NCBI RefSeq assembly: GCF_001613795.1
Contig: NZ_LPVZ01000007.1
Location: 1-45,148, forward strand
Direction: 5' to 3'
DNA from: Thalassospira sp. MCCC 1A01148
GTDB lineage: Bacteria; Pseudomonadota; Alphaproteobacteria; Rhodospirillales; Thalassospiraceae
Length of the DNA stretch: 45,148 bases
Position 1 is the first letter of the stretch; each line of letters opens with the position of its first letter. The position numbers and the translations under genes were made by a program. The notes below the pieces were generated by a model. That model had not been told where the DNA came from. It saw only the letters and a list, made by a program, of their open reading frames with translations, and searched no databases. Below are positions 40,507-45,148 of this stretch, one piece after another.

Positions 40507-41181
40507 ATGCCCGATATCTTTGAAAACAACGCACTCGCCTATGAAGACGCCAAGCGCACCGTTGCCGAGTTCGAAGGCACCACGATCGCCGATGACTTCA
40601 AGATCCGTGCCGTCGAACACCTGATCAAAACCGATCCACTCGCGGCACTCTATGACGCGCTCGACGCCGCCGACCTTGCCAGCCATGAACCGGGACCTGG
40701 CTTTCTTGATCAGCTCGAAACCTTCTGCAAGCTGGCGACAAAGGTCACCATTGCCGATGACGGCGAACAAACCTCACGCCTTGTCCGGTTTCTGGTCTCG
40801 ATCGCAAGCGATCTTTACCACACTGCCCGGGTTGCCCGCCCGGAAACGGGCATCAATCCCGACCGGTACCGCAAACCGCTTGAACGGCTCGCAAACGAGA
40901 TCTGGGGCAACGAGCTTCTGTTTGCCCATCGCCTGCAGGACGGAAGCGACTACAAGATTGCGTTTCAAGCTGGCGAAATCAGCAAAAACGGGATGTATCC
41001 GATCCAATACAACTATCAGGACGATAGCAGACCGCAGGACACAAGCATCCTGATCAACCCGCGTCAAACCAGCACCGAAGCCCGAAGGCTCGCAAACGCC
41101 ATGAACCGGTGCCTCAAACTCACACCGATGCAGGTCGAGGCAATCACCACAGGCGAAACCCGAAACAGCGAGGCCGCATAA
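40507..41181 (+). CDS. Hypothetical protein, 224 aa
   Basis: The product from ATG 40507 has AAGGAAAC upstream. It is a soluble helical protein (DAKRTVAEFEGTTIADDFKIRAVEHLIKTDPLAALYDALDAADLASHEPGPGFLDQLETFCKLATK) with a C-terminal region (SILINPRQTSTEARRLANAMNRCLKLTPMQVEAIT). I do not recognise the family. Its stop overlaps the ASCH gene start (TAATG). Confidence 0.6.
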   Translation: MPDIFENNALAYEDAKRTVAEFEGTTIADDFKIRAVEHLIKTDPLAALYDALDAADLASHEPGPGFLDQLETFCKLATKVTIADDGEQTSRLVRFLVSIASDLYHTARVARPETGINPDRYRKPLERLANEIWGNELLFAHRLQDGSDYKIAFQAGEISKNGMYPIQYNYQDDSRPQDTSILINPRQTSTEARRLANAMNRCLKLTPMQVEAITTGETRNSEAA

Positions 41182-41927
41182 TGAAAGCGATAACCATCTG
41201 GCAACCATACGCGTCGCTTGTCGCCGAAAATTTCAAGAAAATTGAAACACGGGGATGGCAAACCCACTACCGGGGACAAATCGCCATTCACGCCGCGAAG
41301 AAACCCTTCAAGGAAGTAGATTTCCTAGACAACCTTCTTGAGCTGCAATCCGCATCCAACCAGAAGCCAGACGAGGCACAGGCCGTTATCGATTGGTATC
41401 ATTGCAATCGAAAATCCGGATTTCAGACCAGCGCCATTATCGCGGTCGCATATCTGGAAGCTGTAATACCGACCGAGGACCTGACCGACGAGGGCCTTCT
41501 GTGCCCTGTAGAATACGCACTTGGCGGGTACGGACCAGAGCGATTTGGCTGGTGCTTTTCAAATATCAAAAAACTGGAAAATCCAGTCATAACGAACGGC
41601 AAACAAGGGATTTGGAACCTAAGCCCATCGCTGACTGTCGAAACCCTAAAGCAGCTACTGAGCCGCGATGCTCAGATCGTTGCCCAATCACTTTTCGGCC
41701 TCGGGAAAAACAGCAGCGTCACTTTCCAGACGCCTTCAAGAATAACTCCCCGAACATCGATCGCGATCAATGAACTGATCAATGCCGGCATGGTCGTGCG
41801 CGACATGGATTGGCATGAAAGCATCAGAGTTTTCAAGGGAACCGAGAACATCGGAAACCCGCGCCGCGACTTCAAACCCGTCGAAGAGAACGAAGACTTC
41901 GCTATCGTCAAGGGAGACGCAGCATGA
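41181..41927 (+). CDS. ASCH-domain protein with C-terminal HTH-like extension
   Basis: The product from ATG 41181 is 248 aa. Residues 1-130 match an ASCH/PUA-like domain (KAITIWQPYASLVAENFKKIETRGWQTHYRGQIAIHAAKK), with the family pattern WQPYASL and ETRxW. The domain is thought to bind RNA or modified nucleic acid. The C-terminal 100 residues (LLSRDAQIVAQSLFGLGKNSSVTFQTPSRITPRTSIAINELINAGMVVRDMDW) resemble a winged-helix, an unusual fusion. It is coupled to the C5 methyltransferase gene (ATGA), so both may act on phage DNA or its transcripts. Confidence 0.8.
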   Translation: MKAITIWQPYASLVAENFKKIETRGWQTHYRGQIAIHAAKKPFKEVDFLDNLLELQSASNQKPDEAQAVIDWYHCNRKSGFQTSAIIAVAYLEAVIPTEDLTDEGLLCPVEYALGGYGPERFGWCFSNIKKLENPVITNGKQGIWNLSPSLTVETLKQLLSRDAQIVAQSLFGLGKNSSVTFQTPSRITPRTSIAINELINAGMVVRDMDWHESIRVFKGTENIGNPRRDFKPVEENEDFAIVKGDAA

Positions 41928-43300
41928 AATACCTATCGGTCTGCGCAGGCATAGAAGCCGCCAGCGTGGCATGGCATGACCTTGGCTGGGAGCCGGTCCT
42001 TTTGAGCGAGATAGAGAATTTCCCGCGCAAAGTTCTTGCCCATCGCCAGAACGCCATTGACGCCCGCAAGACCGGGGCTGCGGCGCGCGGTGTGCCACTT
42101 TGGGGTGATTTCACGGCCATGAGGCCACGCTTTATGAAAAGGTTGGGGATTGATGGAACAATTGAACTTGTTGTCGGCGGCACCCCCTGTCAGGACTTCT
42201 CGGTCGCAGGAAAGCGCGCAGGACTGGATGGCGCGCGTGGTAACCTTACCCTCGAATTTGCCCACCTTCTGCGCCGAACAAAGCCCCGCTGGTTCGTTTG
42301 GGAAAATGTCCCAGGCGCATTCTCTCTTAACAGTGGAAAAGATTTCGCAGCCGTCCTTGCACGATTTGCAGGGCATGCCCCCGGATCTGCCTTTGCAGTG
42401 CCAAAGGAAGGATGGCGAAATTCCGGCGTCGTCCCGCCTGCTGGTCCCGGATGTTACGGGCTTGCCTGGCGCGTGCTGGACGCTCAATACGTGCGCATGG
42501 ACAGCGCCCCCGGAGCAGTGCCACATCAGCGAAAACGTCTGTTCATTGTCGGATATCTTGGAGACTGGCGACCTGCCGCCGCGGTACTTCTTGAGCGCGA
42601 AAGCATGTGCGGGAATCCTCCGCCGCGCCGCAAGCCGGGGCAAGGCGCTACCCACGATATTGCACCGAGCCTTACGGCGAGTGGCCGGGGCGTTGAACGC
42701 AACGGCGAAAGCCGCGGACAAGATCCGGTAGTTGTTCACGGCTTTGGCGGCGGAAACACCAACGGCCCGATCGATGCCGCGGCCTGCCTGACTGCCAAGG
42801 GACAGCGCATCGACTTCGAAATCGAAACCTTTGTTGTCTCTCCTCAGGAAGAAAACGACAACATCCCGCTAGCCTTCGATTGCAAGGCGTCAGGACGCAA
42901 CGGCTTTGCAGTCGGGGACGTTGCGCCAACGTTACGCGCGATGGGAGCACTACACAGCCACCAGAATGCAGGCGGCCAAGTTGCCGTTGTAAACCGCGGT
43001 GAAGTGCGCCGCTTGACCCCCATGGAATGCGAACGCCTGCAAAACTTCCCCGATAATTACACCCTGATCCCGATGAATCGCCGCCGCCCGATCAGCTTTG
43101 AAGAAGCCAAATACTACTGGCGTCAGGCAGAACCCGGCATCAAGTGCTGGTGCGAAAACCGCAAATGGTACACCAACGCCGCCCCGGACGGCCCGCGCTA
43201 CAAGGCGCTCGGCAACAGCATGGCTACCAACGTTATGCGCTGGATCGGCAAACGCATCGAAATGGTTGAACAGATCATCAATGAAAGGATCGCAGCATGA
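41924..43300 (+). CDS. DNA cytosine-5 methyltransferase
   Basis: The product is 458 aa. SAM motif I (LSVCAGIEAASVAW, 4-17), the catalytic GGTPCQDFS with Cys89, FVWENVPGA (124-132) and HQRKRLFIV (motif VIII) are visible. The variable target-recognition stretch includes APSLTASGRGVERNGESRGQ. The C-terminal motif X region contains RYKALGNSMATNVMRWIG. It is the third methyltransferase of the phage, beside two adenine enzymes. A Cys-based enzyme of this length should methylate a short DNA target, probably to resist host restriction. Confidence 0.92.
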   Translation: MKYLSVCAGIEAASVAWHDLGWEPVLLSEIENFPRKVLAHRQNAIDARKTGAAARGVPLWGDFTAMRPRFMKRLGIDGTIELVVGGTPCQDFSVAGKRAGLDGARGNLTLEFAHLLRRTKPRWFVWENVPGAFSLNSGKDFAAVLARFAGHAPGSAFAVPKEGWRNSGVVPPAGPGCYGLAWRVLDAQYVRMDSAPGAVPHQRKRLFIVGYLGDWRPAAAVLLERESMCGNPPPRRKPGQGATHDIAPSLTASGRGVERNGESRGQDPVVVHGFGGGNTNGPIDAAACLTAKGQRIDFEIETFVVSPQEENDNIPLAFDCKASGRNGFAVGDVAPTLRAMGALHSHQNAGGQVAVVNRGEVRRLTPMECERLQNFPDNYTLIPMNRRRPISFEEAKYYWRQAEPGIKCWCENRKWYTNAAPDGPRYKALGNSMATNVMRWIGKRIEMVEQIINERIAA

Positions 43301-43377
43301 CGGCGCGCAAGACCATTGCGCCAATCAATGCCACGTTTCTTCATCAAGGAATAGAGGTTGAGAACGAGAAATCATGA
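43297..43377 (+). CDS. 26-aa open frame between methyltransferase and next gene
   Basis: ATG 43297 overlaps the methyltransferase TGA (ATGA) and the frame closes at 43375-43377, overlapping the next ATG. The product (MTARKTIAPINATFLHQGIE...) is basic and tiny. Tight spacing favours translation; a function is unknown. Confidence 0.35.
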   Translation: MTARKTIAPINATFLHQGIEVENEKS

Positions 43378-43532
43378 GCATCATCAACACGGATTTCCAG
43401 ATCGACCGATCACAAATGAGCACAGAGCGCCAGATCATCCATCTGGCGGAGTGCCTTGCGCGTGCGCTCGCAGTGGCGCATCATAACGAAGAATTGGCGG
43501 ACAAGACCAAAACGTCAGAACCGCAGGATTAA
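43374..43532 (+). CDS. 52-aa protein upstream of the recombinase
   Basis: ATG 43374 overlaps the preceding stop. The product (MSIINTDFQIDRSQMSTERQ...IIHLAECLARALAVAHH) is helical and ends 9 bases before the recombinase start. A short helical protein next to a serine recombinase might be its directionality factor, though this is only positional. Confidence 0.5.
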   Translation: MSIINTDFQIDRSQMSTERQIIHLAECLARALAVAHHNEELADKTKTSEPQD

Positions 43533-43541
43533 GACACGCCC

Positions 43542-45148
43542 ATGAAAATCGCTGTTTACGCCCGATATTCGTCTGAGCTTCAAGACGAAAGGTCGATCGA
43601 AGACCAGATATCACTTTGCAATGATCACGCCGCGCGCCGCCTTGGAGGTGCCGTCACCAAGGTCTATGCCGACTACGCCATTTCCGGCGCGCATATCGCA
43701 AACAGACCGGAAGTGAACCAGTTACTTGAAGATGCTGCAGCTCGCAAATTTGACGTGGTTCTCGCCGAGGATCTCGATCGAATTTCGCGCGACCAAGAAC
43801 ATATCGCCAGCATATTCAAGCGACTGACTTTTGCCGGTGTCCGGATACATACGGTAGCCGATGGCGATATCAATGAAATGCATATCGGGCTCAAAGGCAC
43901 CATGAGCGCGCTTTTCCTCAAAAACTTGGCGCTCAAGGTCAAGCGCGGCCTGACAGGACGCGTCAAGGAAGGAAGACACCCGGGCGGTCGAACCTACGGT
44001 TACGATATCACCAACCAAATCGCACCCGATGGCAGCGTCATCCGGGGGAAACGGCGCATCAACCCCGAGCAGGCAGAAGTCATCAAGCGGATTTTCCGAG
44101 AATACAACGCCGGTCGCTCCACCAGACAGATCGCCCGCGACCTGAACAAGGACAAGATCCCGGGACCTACTGGCAAAGAATGGACGGCCAGTACAATCAA
44201 TGGCAATCGCCAGCGCCGACACGGGTTTCTATACACCGAGCTTTATGCAGGATTCTTGATCTATAACCGCGTGCATATGGTCAAAGATCCTGCCACGGGC
44301 AGAAGGCTGAGCCGGCCAAACCCGCCCGAGGAATGGATCGTAACCGAGGTCCCCGACCTGGCTATCATTGACCGCGCTGAATGGGACGCAGCTCAAGCAC
44401 GGAAAGAAGCCAACAATCAGCACTGCCAGCTAAACAGAACGCACCGGCCCAAGCACCCGCTTAGCGGGTTGGTGAAGTGCGGAATTTGCGGCGGATCTTA
44501 TACCATCGTATCCAAGGACGCGATGGCCTGCTCTGCAGCGCGCGAGCGTGGAACCTGCCACAACAAACACCGCATCAAGATGCCAGACCTGCAGAAGCGG
44601 GTCTTTGACGGCATCACCGGCAAGCTGATATCACCAGACGCACTCGAAGCCGCAATGACGGCATACCATCAGGAACGAACGCGCCTGCGTAAGATCGCCC
44701 GCTCGAATCTAAAAGCCCTGACCAAACGCAGGACCGAGATTTCTCACTCGATCAACAACATCGTGAATGCGATCGCATCTGGCCACGCGCCCGAATCCCT
44801 TACCGGCAAACTGATCGAACTCGAAGGGGAACTAAAATCGATTGAGGCGGAGCTGAATGTCATCGACAGCGAAGATAATGTCGTCGAAATTCACCCGAAC
44901 GCCGTGCGGGAATACAAGCGGATGGTGAAGGACCTTACCTCAGCCCTCCGATCCGCAGCGGAACCGCACCGATCGGAAGCTATCGAGATCATTCGCGGAT
45001 TGATCGACCACATCGAAGTATTCCCCACTGACAAACCGCGCGTAACCGACGTGCAGGTCTACGGAATCCTCGATGAAATAAAAAACCTCGCCGGACTTGC
45101 GTCGGGCGAGGTCTCAGTCCAAAGGACTGTCTCGTTGGTAGCGGAGGA
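43542..45148 (+). CDS. Large serine recombinase (integrase), 3' end runs into the att core
   Basis: Open from ATG 43542 to the window end, 535 codons plus two bases. The resolvase domain has VYARYSSELQ with nucleophile Ser10 and Arg8, then DLDRISRD with Arg80 and Arg83. The recombinase domain (about 165-270) includes GYDITNQIAP and INPEQAEVIKRIFREYNAGRSTRQIARDLN. A zinc ribbon has Cys313, 316, 330 and 339 (KCGICGGSY...AC...GTC). A coiled coil and basic tail follow. The frame continues into the left end to TAG at 64 if the molecule is circular, making about 552 aa. It integrates the phage at the 14-bp core. Confidence 0.92.
   Translation, partial: MKIAVYARYSSELQDERSIEDQISLCNDHAARRLGGAVTKVYADYAISGAHIANRPEVNQLLEDAAARKFDVVLAEDLDRISRDQEHIASIFKRLTFAGVRIHTVADGDINEMHIGLKGTMSALFLKNLALKVKRGLTGRVKEGRHPGGRTYGYDITNQIAPDGSVIRGKRRINPEQAEVIKRIFREYNAGRSTRQIARDLNKDKIPGPTGKEWTASTINGNRQRRHGFLYTELYAGFLIYNRVHMVKDPATGRRLSRPNPPEEWIVTEVPDLAIIDRAEWDAAQARKEANNQHCQLNRTHRPKHPLSGLVKCGICGGSYTIVSKDAMACSAARERGTCHNKHRIKMPDLQKRVFDGITGKLISPDALEAAMTAYHQERTRLRKIARSNLKALTKRRTEISHSINNIVNAIASGHAPESLTGKLIELEGELKSIEAELNVIDSEDNVVEIHPNAVREYKRMVKDLTSALRSAAEPHRSEAIEIIRGLIDHIEVFPTDKPRVTDVQVYGILDEIKNLAGLASGEVSVQRTVSLVAE
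45080..45111 (-). terminator. Leftward terminator inside the recombinase 3' end
   Basis: On the minus strand CCTCGCCCGAC-gcaa-GTCCGGCGAGG forms an 11-bp stem with one mismatch, then six T residues. It lies 24 bases from the att core and faces transcripts entering from the right, as from a host gene at the integration site. Confidence 0.65.
45135..45148. repeat. Right copy of the 14-bp attachment core
   Basis: Identical to bases 1-14. In the recombinase frame it reads LVAEE. Beyond the window the host sequence (if integrated) or the left end (if circular) continues the reading frame. Confidence 0.75.

Noticed and set aside
42150..42731. 193-aa plus-strand frame inside the C5 methyltransferase
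   Set aside because: Overlaps the catalytic region of a clear methyltransferase in another frame and lacks upstream signals.
1..45148. CRISPR array, tRNA genes, IS elements or Mu-type transposase
   Set aside because: I found no regularly spaced repeats of CRISPR length, no complete tRNA cloverleaf, no transposase motif. The only tRNA-like sequence is the possible 3' end represented by the att core.

Overview
The window is a complete temperate phage genome of about 45.1 kb, most simply read as an excised or exactly delimited prophage from an alphaproteobacterium. A Rhodospirillales host such as Thalassospira is my guess from gene style and GC content, not something I could test. The first and last 14 bases are identical (ttggtagcggagga), and a serine recombinase gene runs off the right end in frame into this repeat. 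The virion genes form a chimera. The head module follows lambda order (Nu1-like and A-like terminase, W, B portal, C/Nu3-like protease-scaffold, D, E, an FI-position gene, FII-like). The contractile tail follows phage Mu order (gp37, gp38, sheath, tube, gp41 with a -1 frameshift, tape measure, gp43 to gp48). The predicted particle is therefore a myovirus that packages DNA by a lambda-type terminase and integrates by a serine recombinase. No Mu transposase is present.

Layout. 1-1.4 kb: the attachment core, a D12 adenine methyltransferase (minus strand), a hairpin-rich intergenic stretch and a small plus-strand zinc-ribbon gene. 1.4-3.1 kb (minus): the lysis cassette with overlapping o-spanin and i-spanin, a lytic transglycosylase and two small membrane proteins of holin type. 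3.2-17.5 kb (minus): tail fibre, baseplate and tail. 17.5-25.5 kb (minus): head and terminase. 25.5-28.95 kb (minus): a cos-like upstream region, a small zinc protein, tandem terminators, an unrecognised 209-aa protein in the position of a late regulator, an inverted-repeat array beside an AT-rich stretch that resembles a replication origin, and a helicase of VapE/DUF5906 type. 28.95-34.8 kb: leftward early genes (adenine methyltransferase, CHC2 primase, two unknowns), interrupted by four plus-strand membrane-protein genes. 34.8-36.9 kb: the immunity region with a Cro-like gene, a LexA/CI-type repressor, shared operators and a further membrane protein. 36.9-45.1 kb (plus): a rightward accessory operon (small proteins, a DUF2303 protein, an HD hydrolase, an ASCH-domain protein, a C5 cytosine methyltransferase) ending in the recombinase.

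How it works together. The repressor probably controls two divergent programmes from operators that share an identical 16-bp element. Leftward, Cro, replication and then late genes form one long minus-strand programme, with terminators near 26.0-26.3 kb separating early from late. Rightward, the accessory operon ends in the recombinase. The most intriguing content is the set of four plus-strand genes between 28.998 and 33.883 kb. Each encodes an N-terminal membrane segment with a W-x-x-h-h-x-G-type core followed by a soluble helical domain, and each sits alone against the early operon like a moron. They look like a diverged family of lysogenic-conversion or superinfection-exclusion proteins. 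Other notable structures are the 236-bp inverted-repeat array (26964-27199), the recombinase reading frame that crosses the attachment core, the programmed frameshift at 14569-14575 and the candidate cos region upstream of the terminase.
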